DNA from: Chitinophagales bacterium
GTDB lineage: Bacteria > Bacteroidota > Bacteroidia > Chitinophagales > Chitinophagaceae
Length of the DNA: 64,000 nt
Reading direction: 5' to 3'
Assembly (NCBI GenBank): GCA_020636495.1
Contig: JACJXQ010000008.1
Span: 1 to 64,000 of the forward strand
Shown: positions 17,635-25,113 of the stretch, one piece after another
Layout: every line of letters starts with the position of its first letter
Position numbering within the stretch: the first letter of the stretch is position 1
Notes under the pieces: generated by a model
What the model was told of the DNA's origin: nothing
Seen by the model: only the letters and a program-made list of their open reading frames with translations
Databases searched by the model: none
Program-made: the position numbers and the translations under genes

Positions 17635-18129
17635 TTACAAGCCTTTCACTTCCTCTTGCTGGCGATCAATTTTTTCCCGGTTGGCCTTTTTCAGGGCGTG
17701 TAATTGCTCCATAAGGCCTGCATCGCTGATAGCCAGCATCTCTACTGCCAGCAGTCCGGCGTTGTGCGCCCCGTTTACCGCAACGGTAGCCACAGGCACA
17801 TCATTGGGCATCTGCACAATAGACAAAAGGGAATCCCAACCATCAATAGAATTGCGCGATTTTACAGGCACGCCTATTACAGGCAGTGTAGTAAGCGCAG
17901 CCACCATACCGGGCAGATGCGCTGCCCCACCGGCGCCGGCAATTATCACTTTCAGCCCTTTATCCTGGGCTTTTTCACAATATTCATACATCCACTGCGG
18001 GCTGCGGTGCGCCGATACTACCGTAAACTCATACGGTACACCAAAGTTTTTCAATACGTCAGCCGCTGCTTTCATTACATCCTTATCAGAGCTGCTGCCC
18101 ATGATTATACCTACTACAGGATTGCTCAT
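17635..18129 (-). CDS. purE: N5-carboxyaminoimidazole ribonucleotide mutase PurE
   Basis: The 164-residue protein is class I PurE, which converts N5-CAIR to CAIR in de novo purine synthesis. The signature [12 protein letters not shown] opens the protein. It is followed by the catalytic VSAHRSP block with its essential His, then [15 protein letters not shown], and the [20 protein letters not shown] loop. The length fits the family (160-170). It follows purK by 5 bases on the minus strand and is cotranscribed with it. The two enzymes act in sequence, since PurK makes the unstable N5-CAIR that PurE rearranges. Confidence 0.95.
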   Translation of the reverse strand: MSNPVVGIIMGSSSDKDVMKAAADVLKNFGVPYEFTVVSAHRSPQWMYEYCEKAQDKGLKVIIAGAGGAAHLPGMVAALTTLPVIGVPVKSRNSIDGWDSLLSIVQMPNDVPVATVAVNGAHNAGLLAVEMLAISDAGLMEQLHALKKANREKIDRQQEEVKGL

Positions 18130-18134
18130 ACCGG

Positions 18135-19259
18135 TTATTTTATGCTGTTCCTTATTTCTTCCGCTTTAGATATAGCCTCAGATATGCTGTCACCATTTAC
18201 GGTTATATGTCCTACTTTTCTGCCTTCCTTGCTGTTCTTCTTGCCATACCAATGCAGGTGCGCGTCCTTTGTGCCCAATGCTGCTTTAAATGTGCGTTCC
18301 AGCTCTTCTTTTTTACCTTCTGCAGGCTCTAAGATATTAATCATTACCGACTTTTTGTGCGCTGTAGTATCGCCCGGGGGCATACCTGTTATAGCGCGCA
18401 GCAGTTGCTCGTACTGCGAGGTTACACAAGCCTCTATAGTATGGTGTCCGCTGTTGTGCGGGCGTGGTGCCAGCTCATTCACTATCACTTTGTCATCCTG
18501 CGTCAGGAACATCTCTACAGCCACTATACCTACCAGTTCCAGCGCCTGTGCCGTTCTTACGGCCAGGTCGCGGGCCTGAGCAGCGTTGCGCTCTGTTATC
18601 TCGGCCGGCGCCAGCTGATAGTCCAGCAGGTTCAGCTTCTTGTTCACCACCATTTCAACGGGGTCGTAACATTTTATTTCGCCCAGTTCGTTGCGCGACA
18701 CGATGACCGACAGCTCCTTCCTTATCTCTACCAGTTCTTCCAGCACGCAAGGCGCATCAAAGGCCTCTGCAAAGTCAGCAGGCGTGCGCAGCATCATTAC
18801 ACCTTTACCATCATATCCGTCACGGCACAGCTTCAGGCAGGCGGGCAGCCTGTCTTTGTAGCTTTCCAGCTCTTTTTTGTCCTTTATCAGCATACCGCCC
18901 GCCACGGGAATATCATGTTGTTGCAAAAACTCCTTCTGGCTGTATTTGTCCTGCACTATCCTTATCACCTGCGGACTGGGGTGCACCTGCACACCTTGTT
19001 TGGCAAGCTCTTCCAGTGCATCTACATTCACCGCTTCTTTTTCAATGGTCATGATATGCTTGCCCTTACCAAAGGCCAGTACATCATCATAATTCAGCGG
19101 GTCGCCCACCACGAAATTGCTGGTGTAGCGTGCTGCATTGGAATCCGTAGTTACATCCAATACATGTATATATATCCCGAAATCAACCGCGTGGCGAATC
19201 AGCATGGCGCCTAACTGACCTCCGCCAAGTACGCCGATATGTATTTCCTTGTCTAACAT
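18135..19259 (-). CDS. purK: 5-(carboxyamino)imidazole ribonucleotide synthase PurK
   Basis: The 374-residue ATP-grasp ligase makes N5-CAIR from AIR, bicarbonate and ATP. The N-terminal [12 protein letters not shown] motif, the ATP-grasp core ([15 protein letters not shown] and [16 protein letters not shown]), and the metal-binding [16 protein letters not shown] block are all present. The length is normal (about 380). It is the first gene of the purK-purE operon. A TAnnTTTG element lies only 7 bases before its ATG, which suggests a leaderless or nearly leaderless transcript. No PurR-type or riboswitch structure is visible upstream. Confidence 0.95.
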   Translation of the reverse strand: MLDKEIHIGVLGGGQLGAMLIRHAVDFGIYIHVLDVTTDSNAARYTSNFVVGDPLNYDDVLAFGKGKHIMTIEKEAVNVDALEELAKQGVQVHPSPQVIRIVQDKYSQKEFLQQHDIPVAGGMLIKDKKELESYKDRLPACLKLCRDGYDGKGVMMLRTPADFAEAFDAPCVLEELVEIRKELSVIVSRNELGEIKCYDPVEMVVNKKLNLLDYQLAPAEITERNAAQARDLAVRTAQALELVGIVAVEMFLTQDDKVIVNELAPRPHNSGHHTIEACVTSQYEQLLRAITGMPPGDTTAHKKSVMINILEPAEGKKEELERTFKAALGTKDAHLHWYGKKNSKEGRKVGHITVNGDSISEAISKAEEIRNSIK

Positions 19260-19266
19260 CAGGCTG

Positions 19267-19274
19267 CAAATTTA
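19267..19274 (-). promoter_or_regulatory. TAnnTTTG -7 element of purK-purE
   Basis: Minus strand TAAATTTG is a perfect consensus match. Only 7 bases separate it from the purK ATG, so the transcript would start at or next to the start codon. No -33 element is clear. Confidence 0.5.
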
Positions 19275-19364
19275 GCGCATGCGGGGGGGATAACCTATAT
19301 ATAAGGGCAACTCTTATGCAGCGGTGAGATTTGAAACCCCTACCTTTATTACAGACCAGAATAC

Positions 19365-20873
19365 ATGAGACACACCCCCGTCTATATATGCCTCATCTTG
19401 TCATGTATCTTATATACATCGGCACAGGCGCAGGTGTGGCCCCGCAACCGCGACTCGCTGCATTACAGGCTCATAGGCTTCAGCGTGCCGCAACACGAAA
19501 AAGCCACTACCTACACCCTCCAGGTTTTTCCTTATGCTGAGGACAGCCGTACAATACTGGCGTCAACACCATTGCTGCAGCAGGACGATACCGGCAACCA
19601 CATCATAGCCACTGTGCCGGAGTTTGGCAAAAGCTATTGCTGGAGGGTGCTGTACAAAAAGCGTAAACATAAATACATCGACTCGACAGGCATTTTCTTT
19701 TTCACCGTGCGCAGCAATCCGTATTCCGATACCAACATCACCAAACTGCGGATACTTACCCCCGCGAGTGATGCGCATAAAGACCTCATGGTGTTCAACG
19801 ACAACTCAAGGACGCTGTACAATATGCAGGGCGAGGCGTTATGGTTCCTGCCGGATATACCGGGCATCAGCAACAACAATTATAAGATACGCGACCTGAA
19901 GCTGACACCACAAAACACCATCACCTTCCTCTCGGCAGATATATATGCCTGCGAAATAGATTACAACGGGCATATGCTGTGGCAGGCGCCTGACGACGGC
20001 AAGGTAAGCGGAGAGAACATGGAACACTACCACCATGAGCTCACCCGCCTGGGCAACGGACATTATATGATGGCGGGCAACAAGACTATGCCACGAAAAC
20101 TGCCGGAATACGTCAGCAGGCATACGTCGTCCGAAAGGAAAATATATGCCGGTGAGGACGGGTATTATATAGACACCGAAGCCGGAACGCTGATAGAATA
20201 TGACAGTGCGGGCAACGTTGTATGGTCGTGGGTATCGGGAGAACATTTTAACGACTCAGACCTGTTCACCCCACTGCCCGATGGTAGTTTATTTACCGAT
20301 ACCCACCTGAATGGTTTTTTCTTCAACGAGGCAGACAGTGTGATCTACGCCAGCTTCCGCGACGTGAGTCGTATCGTGAAAATAAGCTACCCTTCGGGAA
20401 AGGTCATCAACTCTTATGGCAGCGGCTACTCGCACAATCCCGGTGTGCATGGCGATAGTTTGTTCTATGGGCAGCACGCATGCCGTATCAATAACGAGGG
20501 TAACCTCTACCTCTTCAACAACAATTACAGCAGGCGCACATGGGTGGGTAAGAAACCCCGATCGCATATTGTTATACTGAAAGAGCCACAGGGTGACAGT
20601 ACAGAACCGCAACTACTCTGGAGCTTCAACTGCGATATAGACAGCTTCGCCAGTGGGCACTCTACACGTGGCGGTAATGTGTACGAGCTGCGCAACGGTG
20701 ACATACTGGTGTGCATGGGCGCACCCAACAGGTATTTCATAGTGAACCGTAACAAGCAGGTAGTATGGAACGCACTGCTGGAACTGAGAAGAACACCCCA
20801 CAGGCTCATAACACCAGCCTACAGGATGAGCCCGCTGTATACCGACCAGTTGCCGGGGTTACTGTACAGGTAA
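19365..20873 (+). CDS. Arylsulfotransferase (ASST)-like secreted protein
   Basis: The 502-residue protein has a signal peptide (residues 1-22, ending SAQA) and, after a short N-terminal fibronectin-like part, a six-bladed propeller of the arylsulfotransferase type (about 130-500). Family marks are HYHHELTRLGNGHYMM, ADSVIYASFRDVSRI, FYGQHACRINNEGNLYLFN and GNVYELRNGDILVCMG. The histidines in the HHEL and GQHA blocks are candidates for the phenol sulfate transfer site of classical ASST enzymes, though many homologues have no proven activity. The protein is probably periplasmic or surface-exposed. It is divergent from purK and stands alone. Its substrate is unknown. Confidence 0.75.
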   Translation: MRHTPVYICLILSCILYTSAQAQVWPRNRDSLHYRLIGFSVPQHEKATTYTLQVFPYAEDSRTILASTPLLQQDDTGNHIIATVPEFGKSYCWRVLYKKRKHKYIDSTGIFFFTVRSNPYSDTNITKLRILTPASDAHKDLMVFNDNSRTLYNMQGEALWFLPDIPGISNNNYKIRDLKLTPQNTITFLSADIYACEIDYNGHMLWQAPDDGKVSGENMEHYHHELTRLGNGHYMMAGNKTMPRKLPEYVSRHTSSERKIYAGEDGYYIDTEAGTLIEYDSAGNVVWSWVSGEHFNDSDLFTPLPDGSLFTDTHLNGFFFNEADSVIYASFRDVSRIVKISYPSGKVINSYGSGYSHNPGVHGDSLFYGQHACRINNEGNLYLFNNNYSRRTWVGKKPRSHIVILKEPQGDSTEPQLLWSFNCDIDSFASGHSTRGGNVYELRNGDILVCMGAPNRYFIVNRNKQVVWNALLELRRTPHRLITPAYRMSPLYTDQLPGLLYR

Positions 20874-20883
20874 TTGTGTACAC

Positions 20884-20912
20884 GTCTCTGCGAGGCACGA
20901 AGCAGTCTCGCG
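20884..20912 (+). repeat. Dispersed repeat of the TGCGAGG...GAAGCARTCTCG type, copy 1
   Basis: CTGCGAGGCACGAAGCAGTC matches a repeat seen twice more in the window (about 37965 and 39938) and known in variant forms from many bacterial genomes. It lies just after the sulfotransferase-like gene, where it could also affect the mRNA 3' end. Confidence 0.65.
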
Positions 20913-20921
20913 GAATGTGCG

Positions 20922-21080
20922 CTACTTGTTGCTGTCTGCAATAAAGTTGTATATCCTTTCTGCTATTTCTTTTGCTTCTTTACTTAAGTCTGTTTCACTC
21001 TTAATATACTCCCCCACTTGTCTCAACGTCTCGCTGAGACCCCAGATAAATAAAGCATCCCGCTTCCCCTTACATCCCCT
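20922..21080 (-). pseudogene. Remnant of a small helical protein
   Basis: Read on the minus strand, codons from about 21080 to the stop at 20922 encode a plausible protein end containing RDALFIWGLSETLRQVGEYI and KEAKEIAERIYNFIADSNK. There is no ATG start. It overlaps the end of the regulator remnant in another frame. It could be the real C-terminal half of a gene whose front is lost, or a frameshifted continuation of the regulator. I do not recognise the family. Confidence 0.35.
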
Positions 21081-21180
21081 CCACAAACTCATGCATACTC
21101 ATGCCGAAGGCATGGGCTAATTCGTACAGAGTGGTGACGGGCAGGTCTGTACCTGCTTCGTAGGTAGTGTATAGTTTATG
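21070..21180 (-). pseudogene. C-terminal fragment of an XRE-type HTH regulator
   Basis: The minus strand encodes KLYTTYEAGTDLPVTTLYEL followed by AHAFGMSMHEFVEGM and a stop. This is the usual end of a short Cro/CI-type helix-turn-helix regulator. An in-frame stop lies directly upstream (21183-21181), next to the inverted-repeat element at 21189-21289, so the front of the gene is missing. Insertion of that element, or a deletion, may have broken it. The fragment lies next to a toxin-antitoxin pair, a common place for such regulators. Confidence 0.6.
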
Positions 21181-21188
21181 TTACGAGT

Positions 21189-21289
21189 CCCCCTATCCCC
21201 CTGAAGGGGCTATTCAAATGAATTATTTCCGCACGAGTTGGATATGTACAATTCTAGACACCATGTCTCCCCTTCAGGGGGATAGGGGG
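21189..21289. repeat. MITE-like element with perfect 21-bp inverted ends
   Basis: Bases 21189-21209 and 21269-21289 are perfect reverse complements over 21 bp (starting CCCCCTATCCCCCTGAAGGG). They enclose a 59-base spacer without coding potential. The right end shares GTCTCCCC and GATAGGGGGAAAA with the two repeats at 22893 and 23054. No target duplication is evident. The element could be a small nonautonomous mobile element or a structured dispersed repeat. It abuts the broken regulator and lies just downstream of the toxin gene stop. Confidence 0.65.
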
Positions 21290-21306
21290 AAAACCAATAA
21301 GTATCA

Positions 21307-21612
21307 TCAATATTTTTTACGCGCACCCCTTGCTGTATGAAATACCGAAACAATTCGTACCAGTTTTTTACGTTTGTCTATACGGTAGATAATAAGCACA
21401 GGGAAAACGGCAACTAAAGTTTCCCTGTAGTACTTATATTTTGCGGGGAATAATTCAGGGCTATGCTCTATCGTCTCTATTTTACGATACACTTCAGCAA
21501 CAAAACGGTCACCAAGACCTTTTTGCCTGTCTTCATACCAATTCCATGAATGAATGATCTCTTTAGCTGCCCTGGTAGATAGTATAGTAGTATATACTGA
21601 CTTATCAGCCAT
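21307..21612 (-). CDS. RelE/ParE-type toxin
   Basis: The 101-residue basic protein has the RelE/ParE plasmid stabilisation fold. It shows an N-terminal helical pair with AAKEIIHSWNWYEDRQKGLG, the block SPELFPAKYKYYRE, and the strand pair VFPVLIIYRIDKRKKLVRIV ending with FHTARGARKKY. Members inhibit gyrase (ParE) or cleave mRNA at the ribosome (RelE). Which one applies here is not predictable. It overlaps the antitoxin gene by 8 bases (ATGGCTGA), which couples their translation. Gene order is antitoxin then toxin. It ends near the inverted-repeat element. Confidence 0.85.
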   Translation of the reverse strand: MADKSVYTTILSTRAAKEIIHSWNWYEDRQKGLGDRFVAEVYRKIETIEHSPELFPAKYKYYRETLVAVFPVLIIYRIDKRKKLVRIVSVFHTARGARKKY

Positions 21613-21853
21613 ATTTCTTTTTTCTCGCCTTATCTATTGCTGCAGACAGCTCTTCTTTACTCAGCCCTTTATCTTTTCCTGAAACAAGTGCCTCGTAACG
21701 TTCTTCCAGTTCGGCTACCATGTGTTTATCTTTCCACCACTCGCTGGCTCCTTCAATATCATCTTCAAGCAGGCGGTAGATAGCTTTCAGCTTTTTATCA
21801 TCCGCCTCCCTGATGTAATCATACAATTTTGTCCGTAATGCAGTAGATGTCAT
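21605..21853 (-). CDS. Antitoxin of a RelE/ParE-type module
   Basis: The 82-residue acidic, helical protein precedes and overlaps the toxin gene. Its sequence (YDYIREADDKKLKAIYRLLE near the N-terminus, then a helix, then LSKEELSAAIDKARKKKYG at the C-terminus) resembles the small addiction-module antitoxins that pair with RelE/ParE toxins in Bacteroidota. No clear DNA-binding domain is present, so autoregulation, if any, is not obvious. The C-terminal region is expected to wrap the toxin. The antitoxin role is inferred from order, overlap and partner. Confidence 0.75.
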   Translation of the reverse strand: MTSTALRTKLYDYIREADDKKLKAIYRLLEDDIEGASEWWKDKHMVAELEERYEALVSGKDKGLSKEELSAAIDKARKKKYG

Positions 21854-21969
21854 AACACCAGTATTAATACTTGCAATTTACCGATTTCAGGCCAGGTTAC
21901 CATACCGGCATTTAATACCCTCACCAACAAATAACAAAACATTACATCCTGCTTCCTTATTTTCAGGTT

Positions 21970-22857
21970 ATGAAAATATCCGCTTATACTACCCTCTTTA
22001 TCCTCATGTTGGTGTTCTTCACCAACATGCCCGTTACAGACTGTATTGCAGGTGAAGGAAACACTTCAACAACAAAAGTAGTTTCTGCCACAACCCAAAC
22101 AGGTCTGCCATATGCCGTAGTTACAAGCCACTCGGGCAAAGGGATATATACTGACGAGCAGGGCGTGTTCGACGCAACTGTATTTCCGGCCGGTGACAGC
22201 CTAACCTTTTATTGCGTAGGTTATGAGCGGGTAACACGCTCCGCCGGGCAACTGCCGGGAACAATCGCATTGCAACCGCTGAGCCGGACAATGAACGAAG
22301 TGGTGATCAGCGCCAACACACCTGTAAAAACCATACCCTACCCCAAACGGGGTATGCCTTCTACCTGGTCCAGCAGTGTGGGCATGGAGCTGGCCACCCG
22401 CATTCCTTTTCCGCCTGAGGACAGCGGGAAGCTAAAAAAGCTGACCGAGGTACGCATCAGGATTAAGCAACTGAACGAAGAAAACCCCTGCAGGCTGCAT
22501 ATATATGCTGCAACTCCAGCAGATACACCGGGCGAGGAACTACTGACAAAAGATATCCTGCTCACAAAGAAAGACGCCAATCTTATTGCGTTCCGCAAAG
22601 ACCTGTCAGGCGAAGATATTTATGTTTCATCCTCATCTGTATTTGTAGGTATTGAGTGGATAGGCCACACAAAAAGGGCCGAACTTAAAGAGCAAGGCAA
22701 ACATATCCATACGGCACCCTTCCTGCGCATGACGCAATATATCCCTGAGATCAGAACCTATATGCGGTTCCTCGGCGGCCACGGGTGGCTCCCCGAAAAA
22801 GCCCTCCCGGGAGAGAAGAATCCTGCCAATATGGTCGTATCACTCAGCTACAGGTAA
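21970..22857 (+). CDS. Carboxypeptidase-like regulatory domain protein, secreted
   Basis: The 295-residue protein has an N-terminal signal or anchor (residues 1-27) and a carboxypeptidase-like regulatory (CarboxypepD_reg-like) domain at about 35-110, of the kind normally found at the start of SusC-type receptors (GLPYAVVTSHSGKGIYTDEQ, ending MNEVVISANTP). The C-terminal part (about 125-295) is a beta-sandwich-like region with EVRIRIKQLNEENPCRLHIY, of unknown function. No plug or barrel follows, so it is not a receptor. It stands alone, in the accessory region between the toxin-antitoxin pair and the repeats. Confidence 0.7.
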   Translation: MKISAYTTLFILMLVFFTNMPVTDCIAGEGNTSTTKVVSATTQTGLPYAVVTSHSGKGIYTDEQGVFDATVFPAGDSLTFYCVGYERVTRSAGQLPGTIALQPLSRTMNEVVISANTPVKTIPYPKRGMPSTWSSSVGMELATRIPFPPEDSGKLKKLTEVRIRIKQLNEENPCRLHIYAATPADTPGEELLTKDILLTKKDANLIAFRKDLSGEDIYVSSSSVFVGIEWIGHTKRAELKEQGKHIHTAPFLRMTQYIPEIRTYMRFLGGHGWLPEKALPGEKNPANMVVSLSYR

Positions 22858-22892
22858 GCGCAAACTACCCTTACACAGTAAAACACACTCCT

Positions 22893-22946
22893 GGTCTCAC
22901 GGGAATATCATCCCGCTATAGCTGAAAAGACGATAGGGGGAAAAAG
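22893..22946 (+). repeat. Palindromic dispersed repeat, copy A
   Basis: It shares GGAATATCATCCCGC and a following GATAGG-GGAAA with copy B at 23054, and GTCTC plus GATAGGGGGAAAA with the inverted-repeat element at 21189-21289. CGGGA and TCCCG can pair around ATATCA. The remaining bases between 22858 and 23160 show no gene. Confidence 0.6.
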
Positions 22947-23053
22947 CAGGTAGTACCAAAAATTGTTGCAAGTGAAGAATGTACGGCAACGACAAAAATA
23001 TAGATACATTATTAGTAAAGTTGTAAGTGTACAAAACAGAGGTAATTTATTTT

Positions 23054-23104
23054 AGTCTCCCCGGAATATCATCCCGCTTCGGCGGGAGGGTGATAGGTGG
23101 AAAT
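23054..23104 (+). repeat. Palindromic dispersed repeat, copy B with UUCG hairpin
   Basis: TCCCGC-TTCG-GCGGGA forms a very stable hairpin with a C(UUCG)G loop, extended by imperfect pairing of ATCA with GTGAT. It shares a 15-base identity with copy A. There is no U-run, so it is not a typical terminator. Confidence 0.65.
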
Positions 23105-23167
23105 ACGTTCCTCACAGGTCTTCTGTATAAGCACCCTGACAAATCGCACACTCTTCACTTATTTAAA

Positions 23168-23199
23168 TTTGCATTTAATGGCAATTAATTGTATTTTTG
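23168..23199 (+). promoter_or_regulatory. Near-ideal Bacteroidota promoter
   Basis: TTTG at 23168-23171 and TATTTTTG at 23192-23199 are separated by 20 bases, matching the Bacteroidota -33/-7 arrangement. It is the best complete promoter I see in the window. Transcription would start near 23206 and meet a strong terminator at 23275-23304. Confidence 0.7.
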
Positions 23200-23205
23200 C
23201 TTTAG

Positions 23206-23304
23206 TAAATAAACTCAGAGACTAGAGTATCATCACCATGCTACAAAAAAACATTATAAATAATATCTATACTCAGCCCGGCCCTCAAAGCCGGGCTTTT
23301 TCTT
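23206..23304 (+). ncRNA. Predicted short RNA of about 100 nt
   Basis: A complete promoter ends at 23199 and a strong intrinsic terminator ends at 23304, so a transcript of about 100 bases is predicted. It contains an ATG at 23238, whose open frame runs through the terminator (starts MLQKNIINNIY). GAGTAT (23225-23230) can pair with ATACTC (23269-23274). The RNA could be a free regulatory RNA, or a leader that attenuates transcription into the ECF sigma operon, which begins about 240 bases downstream with its own -7 element. It matches no family I know. Confidence 0.4.
23275..23304 (+). terminator. Intrinsic terminator upstream of the ECF sigma gene
   Basis: AGCCCGGC and GCCGGGCT form an 8-bp GC-rich stem with loop CCTCAAA, followed by TTTTT. 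It rules out a long N-terminal extension of the sigma factor gene reaching back past this point. Confidence 0.85.
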
Positions 23305-23518
23305 ATTTGTTAAGTACAGTCAGCCTTCCCTTTTACTTAACATTACTTAACAGTTTGTTCTCAATAAACTCATTATCAGATATTTGCAAAGGTCCTGTAT
23401 TCCCCTCAGTTAAACCCCCATTTCAGTTACTTAACAATTTTAACTTTTTTCTCTGCCTGCGTAGGGGTAAAGAACTCGCAGGGAGTCATCTTACTATGTA
23501 TGCCATGGGTGAAGCAAC

Positions 23519-23526
23519 TATCTTTG
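23519..23526 (+). promoter_or_regulatory. TAnnTTTG -7 element of the ECF sigma operon
   Basis: TATCTTTG lies 23 bases before the ATG at 23550, similar to the spacing at other genes here. It favours that start over the ATG codons at 23496 and 23505. No -33 element is clear. Confidence 0.45.
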
Positions 23527-23549
23527 CGGGTAAATCAGTACAAAAGCAC

Positions 23550-24116
23550 ATGCCGGACATCGGTATAACTATACATAATACTGACACCACAGCAGTATTC
23601 GAACAGGTTTTTAAAGAGCACTTTAAGAATCTGCACGCCTACGCCTGCTCTATATTAAAAGACAGTGACGATGCGGAGGAAATGGTGCAGAACGTTTTTT
23701 ATAAGCTCTGGGAGAAAAAGGACAAAATAGGCGAATTGCAGTCGGTACCGGCCTACCTGTACCGCTCCGTACACAACGAGTGTATGAACTTCGTGAAGCA
23801 CGAAAAGGTAAAAATGGCCTACGAGGCGCATGCCGTACACCATGGTAACATAGCCAGCCGCCCAGAAGACAATGCCGATACCAAGCAACTGGAAAAGCGC
23901 ATTGGCGAGGCCCTGGCAGACCTGCCCGAGCAGTGCCGCACTATCTTCCAGATGAGCCGCTTTGAAGAGCTGAAGTACAGGGAGATAGCAGACAAAATGG
24001 GCCTGTCAGTAAAAACGGTAGAGAACCAGATGGGTAAGGCCTTGAAAATATTACGAACAAAACTTGCAGACTATATCAGCGTTATAGGGCTGTTTTTAAT
24101 AACCCTGGTAAACTAA
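23550..24116 (+). CDS. ECF RNA polymerase sigma factor
   Basis: The 188-residue protein is an extracytoplasmic-function sigma-70 factor of the kind that works with FecR anti-sigma factors. Region 2 is seen in HLHAYACSILKDSDDAEEMV-like form with QNVFYKLWEKKD. Region 4 shows LADLPEQCRTIFQMSRFEEL, then the helix-turn-helix with YREIADKMGLSVKTVENQMG. A short hydrophobic tail (ISVIGLFLITLVN) ends the protein, as in many Bacteroidota homologues. An ATG at 23496 would give 206 residues. The later ATG fits the -7 element and family length. It is the first gene of a unit with fecR-like, STN-repeat, repeat and receptor genes, and should direct RNA polymerase to target promoters when released. Confidence 0.9.
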   Translation: MPDIGITIHNTDTTAVFEQVFKEHFKNLHAYACSILKDSDDAEEMVQNVFYKLWEKKDKIGELQSVPAYLYRSVHNECMNFVKHEKVKMAYEAHAVHHGNIASRPEDNADTKQLEKRIGEALADLPEQCRTIFQMSRFEELKYREIADKMGLSVKTVENQMGKALKILRTKLADYISVIGLFLITLVN

Positions 24117-24122
24117 ACGAAA

Positions 24123-25100
24123 ATGAACAGCAAACACAACCATATTGACGAGGGCCTGCTGGTAAAACAGTTGCTGGGCGAAGCTACAGAGGCCGAGCAG
24201 GCAGCAGTGCAGGCATGGATAGAGGCAGATGAGGCCAACAGGAAACATTACGAGCAGTTCCGCCGTGTGTGGAACGACAGTAAGCTACTGGCAGCAAAAA
24301 GCACGGTGGACGAGAACGAAGCATGGACACGCTTTCAGCAAAGGGTGAAGGCTGAAGAGCAACCAGCCACCAAAACAATACCACTCTCCGGCAATAAATT
24401 CAACTGGATGCGCGTAGCGGCTTCTCTGGTATTCCTTATAGGTTTCGGCTGGCTTACTTATTACACATTCATGGGCAGCACCACTACTTACATAGCACAG
24501 GGAACAGTAACTACCGAGACCCTGCCCGATGGTACGGTGGTAACACTCAATGCAGGTGCGTCTGTAACATTCGACAGCAAATTCAGCGGTAATACACGTG
24601 ATGTTAAACTGGAGGGCGAGGCGTTCTTTGATGTGACCCCCAACAAGAAAAAGCCATTTATCATAACAACAGATAATGCCAGCATCAAAGTAGTGGGTAC
24701 TTCATTCAATGTAAAAAGCTCAGAAAAAATAACAGAGGTGATAGTAGAGACGGGCATCGTAGAGGTAAGTAAAAAGAAGGCGATGGTAAAACTTACCCCC
24801 GGCGAAAAAACAACCGTATTGCAAAACAGCGAAAAACTGGTAAAAGAGAAAGTGGACGATGTGCTGTATAACTACTACCGCACCAAAGAACTGGTGTGTA
24901 AGAACACTCCATTGTGGCGACTGGTAAATGTGTTGAACGATGCATATGACGTGCAGATAACCATAGGCGACCCATCTTTGAAAGACAGGCCGATAACCAC
25001 GACTTTCAAAAATGAACCGATAGAAAGCATCCTGGACGTTATCAGCCAGTCGCTGAATGTGACCATAGAGAAGGAAGGGAAATACATTACGATAAAATAA
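24123..25100 (+). CDS. FecR family anti-sigma factor
   Basis: The 325-residue inner membrane protein starts 6 bases after the sigma gene. Its N-terminal cytoplasmic part (about 1-90, with LVKQLLGEATEAEQAAVQAW) should bind the sigma factor. A single transmembrane segment follows near residue 97-117. The periplasmic FecR domain shows LPDGTVVTLNAGASVTFDS and LEGEAFFDVTP. The C-terminal DUF4974 domain (about 260-325) with FKNEPIESILDVISQSLNV is the part expected to contact an outer membrane signal transducer. In this operon the only STN domain is on the next protein, so that is the likely partner. Confidence 0.9.
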   Translation: MNSKHNHIDEGLLVKQLLGEATEAEQAAVQAWIEADEANRKHYEQFRRVWNDSKLLAAKSTVDENEAWTRFQQRVKAEEQPATKTIPLSGNKFNWMRVAASLVFLIGFGWLTYYTFMGSTTTYIAQGTVTTETLPDGTVVTLNAGASVTFDSKFSGNTRDVKLEGEAFFDVTPNKKKPFIITTDNASIKVVGTSFNVKSSEKITEVIVETGIVEVSKKKAMVKLTPGEKTTVLQNSEKLVKEKVDDVLYNYYRTKELVCKNTPLWRLVNVLNDAYDVQITIGDPSLKDRPITTTFKNEPIESILDVISQSLNVTIEKEGKYITIK

Positions 25101-25113
25101 TCCGGCAACGGGA

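Noticed and set aside
18357..19214. Open frame of 285 codons opposite purK
   Set aside because: purK is certain from its ATP-grasp blocks. The opposite frame has no motif and an unlikely His/Tyr-rich composition.
23238..23549. N-terminal extension of the ECF sigma factor back to 23238
   Set aside because: It would read through a strong intrinsic terminator and add about 100 residues with no similarity to sigma factors.
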